Below, piece after piece: positions 1 to 6,425 of a stretch of 9,179 bases of DNA. Below the pieces are notes generated by a model. The model was not told the origin of the DNA and ran no database searches. It worked only from the letters and a program-made list of their open reading frames with translations. Every line of letters starts with the position of its first letter. Positions within the stretch are counted from its first letter, which is position 1. The stretch is from B120-G9 sp034659895 (GTDB lineage: Bacteria > Zixibacteria > MSB-5A5 > GN15 > FEB-12): the NCBI GenBank assembly GCA_034659895.1, contig JAYEIF010000205.1, positions 1 through 9,179 of the forward strand, in the 5' to 3' direction. Both the position numbers and the translations under genes were made by a program.

Positions 1-198
1 TCTCAATCTAGTCCAAACCATCAGTAACATCGTCGGTTTTCTTGCACGACTGGGTATTCAGTTCAGATTTGGAGGCCAATCTTGCTCTCTCAGTCTTGTA
101 CAAACATTCGGCACCAACATCGTTGGTCTTCTTATACGATTGGATATTCAATTTAGATTTGGAGGCCAATCTTGATCTCTCAGTCTTGTACAAGCATT
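1..198. repeat. Degenerate tandem repeat, about 90-bp period, running off the left edge
   Basis: Two nearly full units align without gaps at an offset of 90 bp: 26-108 and 116-198 differ at about 10 of 83 positions, nearly all transitions. A third partial copy is visible at the edge: bases 1-18 match 88-105 at 15 of 18 positions, after which a 3-base length difference brings the register to 90. The best preserved segment is AGATTTGGAGGCCAATCTTG, identical at 65-84 and 155-174 and containing a small TTGG-AGG-CCAA hairpin. The minus frame stays open across both units (TTG at 193 to TAG at 8-10), but substitutions change many residues and the stop falls inside the next unit, so I do not call it a gene. 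The array lies just after the end of the minus-strand aspartic protease gene. Its function is unknown; it continues outside the window. Confidence 0.8.
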
Positions 199-218
199 AC
201 ATACATTACAATTAACAT

Positions 219-1061
219 TTACCGACTGTGGCGGTAGATGCGGTTGTGTTTGTAGTCAATTGTGATTTTATGACGAAAAAGAAATCCGGCTCCCAAAATA
301 CCCTCAAACTTAATTCCCCGAAGACCTTCTTCGAGATTAGTATAATCAGTTACAACTACAGGTACATTCTGAGTAACAATTTTGTTTGATATCGAAACTT
401 GCGGAACAATTCCACGTTTATCTTTAGACGAATCCATACCTAATTGAGTGGCAAGGTTTGCCGAAATAAATACCTGAGAAGCACAGTAATCGAGAATCAT
501 CGGCACTGTGATTGTATCATTGAAAGTAACATCAACCATAATTAAATGCCTTCTGCTACGAAAAGGAACAACATCCAGAGATTCAGTCCGAAGAAACTTA
601 GGTTCCGACATCGACAACTCCAGCGTTCGGTTTGGATAATCAACAGTGACATAAAACCGCCGCAATAAATCATAACCAATCAAACCATCAGGTCTCCCCC
701 ACCTACCATCTGGGATAATGGCATTCATATCAATAGCGGTGGCATCAAGATTGTATAATCGCTCACCTGCGATTTCAAGTGAACGAACAGCTACTGGGGA
801 TGCTTTACTGTTACCCTCAGCACCTGTAACAGGCCTTTGGGGTTGCCCCTCCCCTACTTTTAGACCGTTCTTTTGCGCAAAAGTTTTGTCGATATAAAGC
901 CTGTCTGCGCCCGTGTCAATGCCGAATATCCCTTCGATACGACCGTCAAGTACCACTTTGATTTCAACCAATCCCCGCAGCGGATCAAATGGTATAGTTC
1001 CAGAAATGGTCATTGAAGTGAGCATCAAAAGGAATAACAGTGTATAAGTAACTATCCTCAT
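219..1061 (-). CDS. Exported retropepsin-like aspartic protease with two tandem domains
   Basis: A 280-residue protein with a hydrophobic N-terminus (about residues 5-20), which looks like a Sec signal peptide, so it probably acts in the periplasm or envelope. Two copies of a retropepsin-type fold are visible. The first has the canonical active-site motif FGIDTGADRLYID (Asp49-Thr50-Gly51-Ala52) and the later hydrophobic-Gly motif DGLIGYDLL near residue 125. The second has the same layout, MILDYCASQVFIS (Asp191) and GILGAGFLF near residue 254, but Asp191 is followed by Tyr-Cys in place of the usual Thr/Ser-Gly. Each domain ends with a similar strand (VTVDYPNRTLEL, ITIDYKHNRIY). Single-domain retropepsins work as dimers, so this may be an internal pseudodimer; whether it is active is inference. 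The ATG at 1061 has no close Shine-Dalgarno sequence; an AGAGGG lies about 31 bases upstream, behind a small hairpin. It follows the DUF1573 gene but is separated from it by a terminator. Confidence 0.8.
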   Translation of the reverse strand: MRIVTYTLLFLLMLTSMTISGTIPFDPLRGLVEIKVVLDGRIEGIFGIDTGADRLYIDKTFAQKNGLKVGEGQPQRPVTGAEGNSKASPVAVRSLEIAGERLYNLDATAIDMNAIIPDGRWGRPDGLIGYDLLRRFYVTVDYPNRTLELSMSEPKFLRTESLDVVPFRSRRHLIMVDVTFNDTITVPMILDYCASQVFISANLATQLGMDSSKDKRGIVPQVSISNKIVTQNVPVVVTDYTNLEEGLRGIKFEGILGAGFLFRHKITIDYKHNRIYRHSR

Positions 1062-1073
1062 AATATTTATATC

Positions 1074-1098
1074 GGCAGAGCTACTGCCTTTTCCCTCT
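1074..1098 (-). promoter_or_regulatory. Leader hairpin between a Shine-Dalgarno-like AGAGGG and the protease start
   Basis: On the minus strand an AGAGGG (1098-1093) is followed by AAAA and then the inverted repeat GGCAG-TAGCT-CTGCC (1088-1074), with the ATG 12 bases further on. Folding of the hairpin would shorten the distance from this ribosome-binding-like sequence to the start codon to about 16 bases, still longer than usual. The stem is only 5 bp and may be chance. Confidence 0.2.
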
Positions 1099-1178
1099 TG
1101 TAGATAAGTGCCTTCTATCCCGTAATCTTATTAAATTCATAAATAACAATTGTGAAGCAAAATCCTCTGATATATCCC

Positions 1179-1256
1179 TGACGCATAGCAAGATAAATAT
1201 CAATAAAAAAGTCTCCATGGACAGCCAAGGAGACTTTTGAGATATGCTATGCCTCA
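1179..1256. repeat. Outer inverted repeat enclosing the terminator
   Basis: GCATAGCA (1183-1190) is the exact reverse complement of TGCTATGC (1245-1252). After one C-C mismatch the pairing continues with TGA (1179-1181) and TCA (1254-1256). Together with the inner stem at 1207-1238 this makes a nested palindrome of 78 bp between two minus-strand genes. It could be an extended terminator structure or a small palindromic repeat element. Confidence 0.55.
1205..1238 (-). terminator. Intrinsic terminator of the DUF1573 gene
   Basis: A perfect 10-bp stem, aaaagtctcc (1207-1216) against ggagactttt (1229-1238), continues after one A-A mismatch with TGG/CCA around an ACAG loop. Read on the minus strand the stem is followed by six U residues (1210-1205), the classical Rho-independent arrangement. 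It lies 35 bases past the stop of the 1273-2007 gene and upstream of the aspartic protease gene. It is enclosed by a second inverted repeat (1179-1190 with 1245-1256). Confidence 0.85.
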
Positions 1257-1272
1257 TCACACTGAGATTATG

Positions 1273-2007
1273 TCAATTCCCACTGGTTTTCGCAGCATCC
1301 CCCTTTTTGATACGAACCATCCTCTCAACTGGAATTGTATATCTTGTTTTATCATCATCGCTGATGGAAAAAGTCAGAGAACGTTCAAACTCCTCTAAGG
1401 TTTTATCTTTATGAACTGTAATTGATCCCTCAACCGTTCCCCCCGCCGGCACCATTTCAGGAAGATTGACATCAAAGTAGTCTTTAGCCCAATCGATAGG
1501 TGTTATCTTGAAGTCCTTATCACTTCGGTTTTCAATCTGAAACTTAGCTGTTCGCCGAGGTTTCACTGTCACCTGGGCAACATGCAGTCGCCGAGGTTCA
1601 ATAAGAAGAGGTAAATCTCTTTCTGGGTTCGCTATTAGTTGAGATTTAATTTTTAAATATCTTTTTGCTTTGGAAATATTCGTTTCAACATAGGGTCGCT
1701 TAGCCACATATCCGCGATATGAACCTGTAGAAAAGAAAATCTCAAATCGAGTGCTGTCTCCCGGAGCCAGCACAGAATCCTCTAACGGCGCTTTAGTACA
1801 ACTACATCCCGATACAACCTTCAAAATTTTCAGTGTGTCATCACCAACCGATTTTATCCAAAATGTATGACTGATAGTGGCATGTTGACAAACTTTTCCC
1901 CAGTCAAAAGAGTCCTCTGAAAACTCCATCATTGGGCCTGCTTGAACTTTAAGGCCTAACAGAGTAAGAACATAAACAAACAGTATCACCTTGGTGAACA
2001 ATCTCAT
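1273..2007 (-). CDS. Exported DUF1573-type (HYDIN/PapD-like fold) protein
   Basis: A 244-residue protein. The start is taken as ATG 2007, not the in-frame TTG at 2010, because AGAGGAG lies 8 bases upstream of the ATG. Residues 1-23 form a signal peptide (basic start, hydrophobic core, likely cleavage after VQA), so the product is exported. Residues about 28-105 match the DUF1573 pattern: FSEDSFDWGKV at the start, a central HTFWIKSVGDDTLKI strand, and the diagnostic VVSGCSCTKAPL with Cys68 and Cys70, followed by LAPGDSTRFEIFF. Residues about 130-230 look like a second beta-sandwich (LHVAQVTVKP, FQIENRSDKDFKI, VPAGGTVEGSITV). Such proteins are common in Bacteroidetes-like and related genomes; their role is not well defined, possibly in envelope protein interaction. 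It lies between lepB and the protease gene, with hairpins on both sides, which suggests its own transcript. A possible weak promoter (TTGGCA at 2069-2064, TAGGAT at 2044-2039, 19-base spacer) lies upstream. Confidence 0.8.
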   Translation of the reverse strand: MRLFTKVILFVYVLTLLGLKVQAGPMMEFSEDSFDWGKVCQHATISHTFWIKSVGDDTLKILKVVSGCSCTKAPLEDSVLAPGDSTRFEIFFSTGSYRGYVAKRPYVETNISKAKRYLKIKSQLIANPERDLPLLIEPRRLHVAQVTVKPRRTAKFQIENRSDKDFKITPIDWAKDYFDVNLPEMVPAGGTVEGSITVHKDKTLEEFERSLTFSISDDDKTRYTIPVERMVRIKKGDAAKTSGN

Positions 2008-2015
2008 CAAACTAT

Positions 2016-2022
2016 CTCCTCT
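2016..2022 (-). promoter_or_regulatory. Ribosome binding site that fixes the DUF1573 start
   Basis: Minus-strand AGAGGAG lies 8 bases before ATG 2007. The longer reading from TTG 2010 would have 5 bases of spacing and a weaker start codon, so ATG 2007 is preferred. Confidence 0.75.
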
Positions 2023-2067
2023 TACACCAAATTTATCAATCCTAACATACCAGTTCGGTGCTGTGCC

Positions 2068-2094
2068 AAAACAACTTTGCCTCGAGACAAAGTT
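2068..2094 (-). terminator. Probable terminator hairpin after lepB
   Basis: AACTTTG (2073-2079) and CAAAGTT (2088-2094) form a perfect 7-bp stem with an 8-base loop containing CTCGAG. Read on the minus strand it is followed by G and then four T. It begins 32 bases after the lepB stop and precedes the next gene's leader. The T-tract is short, so termination may be partial. Confidence 0.45.
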
Positions 2095-2125
2095 TTATAC
2101 ACTCATATATTCCAATAGATTCACT

Positions 2126-2845
2126 TTATGAAATGACATTAAACAACCTTCCCCATCGCACTTTCTGAAAGAAATGAATCGTATTGTACAAAAACATACG
2201 CGGAACAGACAGCGGATCTGTTACAGACACATCTGGAGAAGGATAATCAGAATCATCCCATGACCAATGTATAATAATAGCCTCGCCCAACACGAGTTCC
2301 TTTGGAACCGGACCCCACCAACGAGAATCATAAGAATTGTCGCGGTTGTCACCCATCATAAAATAACGATTAGATGGAACAACATACGGCCCAAAATTGT
2401 CACGACTGTCAAGTCCACCGGCACGTCTGGGTTGAACAATTTGATTGCCGCCGTCGGTGGTGTCTATATACTTGGCAAACGTGGGATTTTCAAACTCCTC
2501 ACCGTTGATATAGAGCACTTTGTCACGAACAAGAACAGTATCTCCCGGCACACCAACACACCTTTTAATATACTTAGTAATCCTGTCACGAGGATAAATA
2601 AATATAACCACATCTCCCTGTTGCGGCTCACCGATAGCAGGTAGCCGCCAACCAATCAGCGGTAACCGAGCACCATAAATAAACTTGTTAGCAAGGAGAA
2701 AATCTCCAACTAACAGGGTGTCTTCCATCGAAGCTGAGGGAATTTTATATGCCTCGACAATAGATGTCTTGATAATAAACGCCAGTATTATCGCAATAAA
2801 AATCTGTTTAAAGTTATCCCAAAATCCATAAGTTTTTTGTGTCAT
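2126..2845 (-). CDS. lepB: Signal peptidase I
   Basis: A 239-residue type I signal peptidase (MEROPS S26A), which cleaves Sec and Tat signal peptides on the outer face of the inner membrane. There is one N-terminal membrane segment (about residues 13-31). The family boxes follow in order: IPSASMEDTLLVGD with catalytic Ser39; GDVVIFIYP near residue 77; KYIKRCVGVPGD with the general-base Lys94; and GDNRDNSYDSRWWGPV starting at residue 165. The length is typical of compact bacterial LepB with a single anchor. An insert with GG and Arg runs (about residues 128-150) separates the last two boxes. ATG 2845 is the only start that keeps the full membrane segment; the Shine-Dalgarno sequence is weak (AGAG about 12 bases upstream). 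It is divergent from the tricorn cluster. The exported products of this window are plausible substrates. Confidence 0.96.
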   Translation of the reverse strand: MTQKTYGFWDNFKQIFIAIILAFIIKTSIVEAYKIPSASMEDTLLVGDFLLANKFIYGARLPLIGWRLPAIGEPQQGDVVIFIYPRDRITKYIKRCVGVPGDTVLVRDKVLYINGEEFENPTFAKYIDTTDGGNQIVQPRRAGGLDSRDNFGPYVVPSNRYFMMGDNRDNSYDSRWWGPVPKELVLGEAIIIHWSWDDSDYPSPDVSVTDPLSVPRMFLYNTIHFFQKVRWGRLFNVIS

Positions 2846-2904
2846 AATTTCAATTACTCTGTTGAGTTTTCATTTTCCAGTTATCATAATTCATACCTTA
2901 GTCA

Positions 2905-2910
2905 ATTATA
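2905..2910 (-). promoter_or_regulatory. Candidate -10 box for lepB
   Basis: The minus strand reads TATAAT at 2910-2905, an exact sigma-70-type -10 hexamer, about 60 bases before the lepB start. No good -35 hexamer is seen at 16-18 bases spacing (AAACAT at 17), so support is partial. Confidence 0.35.
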
Positions 2911-3072
2911 CTCCCAAAGCCAACAAAATGTTTTAAGAAATCTTGAAAGAATTAAGACTGCAAACATCCCCTTACAAACAGACACAAAGCTGTCCTATAA
3001 ACTAAAACCACCTCTTACTTCAATGAAATATCACAATGATAGTTGACTTGAAAAAGGATGTTTCTTTTTTTA

Positions 3073-3088
3073 GTTATTGATTAATAAC
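3073..3088. promoter_or_regulatory. AT-rich palindrome in the tricorn leader
   Basis: GTTATTGATTAATAAC is an inverted repeat of 6 bp with a 4-base centre, 20 bases before the tricorn ATG and just before its AAGGAG. It could be a repressor or activator site or a weak leader hairpin. A TTGACT at 3043-3048 resembles a -35 element, but no convincing -10 follows at the right spacing. Confidence 0.25.
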
Positions 3089-3095
3089 AATTTAT

Positions 3096-3101
3096 AAGGA
3101 G
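3096..3101 (+). promoter_or_regulatory. Strong ribosome binding site of the tricorn gene
   Basis: AAGGAG lies 6 bases before ATG 3108, a near-ideal Shine-Dalgarno arrangement that supports this start and hence the signal peptide. Confidence 0.85.
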
Positions 3102-3107
3102 CTCAAA

Positions 3108-6100
3108 ATGCGAGTTTTCAAATTCATTATTATTGTAATTGGGATTCTGATAACAACCAATACAGTATCTGCCGATGAGGCACGCTTATTACGTTTTCCA
3201 GACGTTAGCAATGATCGTGTTTCCTTTATTTACGCTGGGGATATCTATGTTGTCGCTCGAAGTGGTGGCACAGCCATCAAGCTAACAGACCATGAAGGTT
3301 TGGAATTGTTTCCAAAGTTCTCACCTGATGGACAACAAATAGCTTTCACCGGTCAATACGATGGTGATATGTCAGTCTATGTAATGCCAGTTACGGGCGG
3401 TGAGCCAAAACGACTTACATATCATCCCGGCATTCAACACACCACAGATCGTTTTGGTCCGGAAAACCTCGTTATGGGCTGGCACCCCGATGGAGACAAA
3501 GTACTCTTTCGTTCACGCAAAGAAACCAATGATTGGTGGGATGGCAGGGTCTATTTCGTGAATGTTCAAGGGGGATTGCCTGAAGCGTTGCCAATGGATC
3601 CTGCGGGCTTTACAAGTCTTTCTCCCGACACCAAAAAGGTTGCTTATTGCCCAATCTATAGAGATTTCAGAACATGGAAACGTTACAAAGGTGGTATGGC
3701 TCAGGACGTATGGACTTTTGATATGACAACGTTCGAGAATGAAAAAATCACCGACTGGGTTGGCACCGATAATATGCCGATGTGGTACAACGATAAAATC
3801 TATTTCAATTCTGACAGAACAGGCACATTAAATTTGTTTTGCTATGATATCAATACCAAAGAGACAAATCAAATTACTCAATTCACAGAGTTTGATGTTC
3901 GGTGGCCAGGTCTGGGTAAGGATGGAATCGCATTTGAAAACGGTGGTTGGATTTATGTGATGGATTTACCCTCAGAAAAAATGAACAAACTCAAAATCCA
4001 TCTTGCAAGCGATAGGCGTTTGGTCCGTCCGGAGTGGCTCAATGTTTCAGAAAATATCCGCGATTACGATGTTTCTCCTGATGGAAAGCGTGCACTCTTC
4101 TCAGCCAGAGGGGATATTTTTACTGTCCCAGTTAAGAACGGCAACACACGCAATCTCACTAAATCTTCAGGCGCAAATGATCGGAATCCGAGATGGTCTC
4201 CTGATGGAAGCATGATTGCCATTATCTCCGATAAGAGCGGAGAAGAAGAATTATATCTCTATTTTCTCGACAGCAAGAAGACCGAACGATTGACTACCGA
4301 TGGTTATTGCCATAAGTATGGTCCATTATGGTCCCCTGACAGCAAAAGGCTTATCTTCTCAGACAAGGAGCTTAAACTTTATTATGTTGATATAGCAACC
4401 AAAGAGAAAAAGCAGATTGATGAAGCAACTCGCAACGAAATTCGCGATTTTGTATGGTCACCCGACAACCGCTATCTTGCCTATACGAAGAAGCTGAAAA
4501 ACAGAATCAATGCCATTTTTGTTTATGATTTCAATAATGGACAAATCCATCAGGTAACACCAGGTTATACACATGATTTCTCTCCTGAGTTTGATCCCGG
4601 AGGAAAATATTTATACTTTCTATCTGACCGAAATTTTAATCCCGTCCTTAGTGACTATGAATTTCAATTTGTCAACACCGCAATTACCAATCTTTACATG
4701 ATAGTACTTACTGCTGATGGCGAGTCGCCATTTGCTCCTAAAAGTGACGAGGTAGAACTTAAATCTACTGAGAAATCAAAAGAAGAGAAAAACAAAGACA
4801 GTGATGATGATTCCGAGAAGACAGTCACCTGCAAAATAGATTTTGATGGTATTTACAAACGTGAAGTTGCAATCGACCTTCCAGCCGGAAACTACGGCGG
4901 ACTGTCTGCGATTGATGAAGCTGTGTTTTACACTTCATATCCCATTAGAGGATTGCGCGGCCGTATTACACAAGGCAAGGGAGTACTGCACAAATACGAC
5001 ATCAAAGAACAAAAAGATTACAAATTTGCTACTGGGGCATATAGCTATAATCTAACACCTGACGGTAAGAAAATGATATTACGGATTGGTAGTGATTTTC
5101 ACATAGTTGAAACGTCAGGGAAGAAGATTAACCTTGATGACAACAGTTTAAGTTTGTCCAATATGGAGATGTATGTAGACCGTCAGGCAGAATTTAAGCA
5201 GATGTTTAATGAAACCTGGCGTATGGAGCGCGATTTCTTCTATGACGAGAATATGCACGGTGTCGATTGGAAGGGGATGCACGATCGCTACGCACAGTTG
5301 TTGCCATATTGTGCCCACCGCTATGATTTAACATACATCATCGGTGAAATGATAGGAGAATTATGTTGCTCACATACTTATGTTGGCGGTGGAGACAAAA
5401 GAAAAATAAATGGCAGTGATATTGGAGTGTTGGGAGTAGATTTTGAAATTGACCACGAAGCCGATAGAATCAAAATTAAACGTATCCTCCGCGGTGAGAA
5501 CTTTGATAAGAAGTTGTATTCACCGTTGCGGAAACCCGGTATTGATGTCAATGAAGGGGATTATCTCCTCGCTATCGACGGTCATCAGATAACAGCTGAA
5601 GTCAACCCGTATTCTCTGATGGTCAACAAGGCAGACAGGCTGGTTACACTTACTGTCAATAGCAAACCAAACATGGAAGATGCCCGTGAAGCAACTGTCC
5701 GGCCAATTGCTTCTGAAGAATCATTACGCTATTACAATTGGGTCGAAGACCGACGGTTGTATGTAGATTCTGTTTCTGATGGACAGATTGGCTATTTGCA
5801 CATACCTGATATGGACAGCTATGGATTGTACCGTTTCACTAAAATGTTCTATCATCAACTTCGAAAGCCGGGCTTGATCATCGATGTCCGTTACAATGGT
5901 GGCGGGTTTGTCTCCGGATTGATATTGGAACGTCTCCGAAAAATAATAGGCGCAATGAGCGCTTCGAGAACATTCGAACCAGGTCCATCTCCGGGTACTG
6001 GTATAAACGCCCACATGGTAACCCTTATGAATCAATTCTCCTGCTCCGATGGCGACTATTTCCCATATTTCTTCCGCAAGTATGAGTTAGGTCCATTGAT

Positions 6101-6389
6101 GGGAAAACGTACATGGGGTGGTGTGATTGGCATTCGTGGCTATCGTCCTCTTATCGATGGTGGATATTATACCGCACCCGAGTTTGGTATCTTCTCACTT
6201 GATGGCAAATGGATAATGGAAAATGTCGGAGTTGAACCGGATATCGAAGTTGATAACCTCCCTGATAGAATGGCACGTGGTTACGATGACCAGCTTCAGA
6301 AAGCCATCGACTATGTAATGAACAAAATCAAAAAGGAAGGCCGTCCAACTCAACTACCAAATCGCCCTGATTTACCAGAACCGAGGTAG
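3108..6389 (+). CDS. Exported tricorn protease homologue (S41 family)
   Basis: A 1093-residue protein, close to the length of Thermoplasma tricorn plus a signal peptide. Residues 1-22 are a signal peptide with likely cleavage at VSA-DEA, so this copy should be periplasmic, unlike the cytosolic archaeal enzyme. Two beta-propellers follow, marked by TolB/WD40-like SPDG repeats at about residues 71, 125, 171, 322, 363, 408, 450, 495 and 649. A Lys/Glu/Asp-rich linker (about 550-572) interrupts the second propeller. The C1 helical region is around 685-760, a PDZ domain around 763-853 (GDYLLAIDG), then the C2 catalytic domain. Catalytic residues are all present: Ser755-His756 (CCSHTYVGGG), nucleophile Ser980-Asp981 (FSCSDGDYF) and Glu1038 (MENVGVEPD). 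The 58-residue spacing from Ser980 to Glu1038 equals that in the Thermoplasma enzyme as I recall it (Ser965, Glu1023). Expected activity is trimming of oligopeptides to very short peptides. It is the first gene of a three-gene run with the dipeptidase 36 bases downstream. Confidence 0.95.
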   Translation: MRVFKFIIIVIGILITTNTVSADEARLLRFPDVSNDRVSFIYAGDIYVVARSGGTAIKLTDHEGLELFPKFSPDGQQIAFTGQYDGDMSVYVMPVTGGEPKRLTYHPGIQHTTDRFGPENLVMGWHPDGDKVLFRSRKETNDWWDGRVYFVNVQGGLPEALPMDPAGFTSLSPDTKKVAYCPIYRDFRTWKRYKGGMAQDVWTFDMTTFENEKITDWVGTDNMPMWYNDKIYFNSDRTGTLNLFCYDINTKETNQITQFTEFDVRWPGLGKDGIAFENGGWIYVMDLPSEKMNKLKIHLASDRRLVRPEWLNVSENIRDYDVSPDGKRALFSARGDIFTVPVKNGNTRNLTKSSGANDRNPRWSPDGSMIAIISDKSGEEELYLYFLDSKKTERLTTDGYCHKYGPLWSPDSKRLIFSDKELKLYYVDIATKEKKQIDEATRNEIRDFVWSPDNRYLAYTKKLKNRINAIFVYDFNNGQIHQVTPGYTHDFSPEFDPGGKYLYFLSDRNFNPVLSDYEFQFVNTAITNLYMIVLTADGESPFAPKSDEVELKSTEKSKEEKNKDSDDDSEKTVTCKIDFDGIYKREVAIDLPAGNYGGLSAIDEAVFYTSYPIRGLRGRITQGKGVLHKYDIKEQKDYKFATGAYSYNLTPDGKKMILRIGSDFHIVETSGKKINLDDNSLSLSNMEMYVDRQAEFKQMFNETWRMERDFFYDENMHGVDWKGMHDRYAQLLPYCAHRYDLTYIIGEMIGELCCSHTYVGGGDKRKINGSDIGVLGVDFEIDHEADRIKIKRILRGENFDKKLYSPLRKPGIDVNEGDYLLAIDGHQITAEVNPYSLMVNKADRLVTLTVNSKPNMEDAREATVRPIASEESLRYYNWVEDRRLYVDSVSDGQIGYLHIPDMDSYGLYRFTKMFYHQLRKPGLIIDVRYNGGGFVSGLILERLRKIIGAMSASRTFEPGPSPGTGINAHMVTLMNQFSCSDGDYFPYFFRKYELGPLMGKRTWGGVIGIRGYRPLIDGGYYTAPEFGIFSLDGKWIMENVGVEPDIEVDNLPDRMARGYDDQLQKAIDYVMNKIKKEGRPTQLPNRPDLPEPR

Positions 6390-6413
6390 ATTGAAGAAAA
6401 GATATTGTTAAAA

Positions 6414-6419
6414 AGAGGA
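6414..6419 (+). promoter_or_regulatory. Ribosome binding site that fixes the C69 peptidase start
   Basis: AGAGGA is followed by 6 bases and ATG 6426. The in-frame upstream TTG at 6405 would place this sequence inside the coding region and has no comparable site of its own, so ATG 6426 is chosen. Confidence 0.8.
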
Positions 6420-6425
6420 TCAATT

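Noticed and set aside
8..193. 61-codon minus-strand reading frame from TTG
   Set aside because: It is made wholly of the tandem repeat, starts at TTG with no ribosome binding site, and the units differ by many amino-acid-changing substitutions; described as a repeat instead.
1..198. CRISPR array
   Set aside because: The units are contiguous repeats of about 90 bp with no unique spacers of regular length between short identical repeats.
2267..2644. 125-codon plus-strand frame
   Set aside because: It lies antisense inside lepB, whose catalytic boxes are intact; no recognisable protein features.
2837..3046. 69-codon plus-strand frame in the divergent gap
   Set aside because: Composition is low in complexity (Ser, Tyr, Asn, Gln), there is no ribosome binding site, and it overlaps the lepB start and the likely promoters.
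3043..3072. Sigma-70 promoter for tricorn starting with TTGACT
   Set aside because: The -35 is good, but at 16-19 bases spacing there is only a run of T, so I do not call a full promoter.
5724..6035. 103-codon minus-strand frame
   Set aside because: It is a shadow of the tricorn catalytic domain, where the plus-strand frame has conserved active-site residues.
6405..6425. Upstream TTG start for the C69 peptidase
   Set aside because: It would add 7 residues, including charged ones before the signal peptide, and swallow the clear AGAGGA ribosome binding site of ATG 6426.
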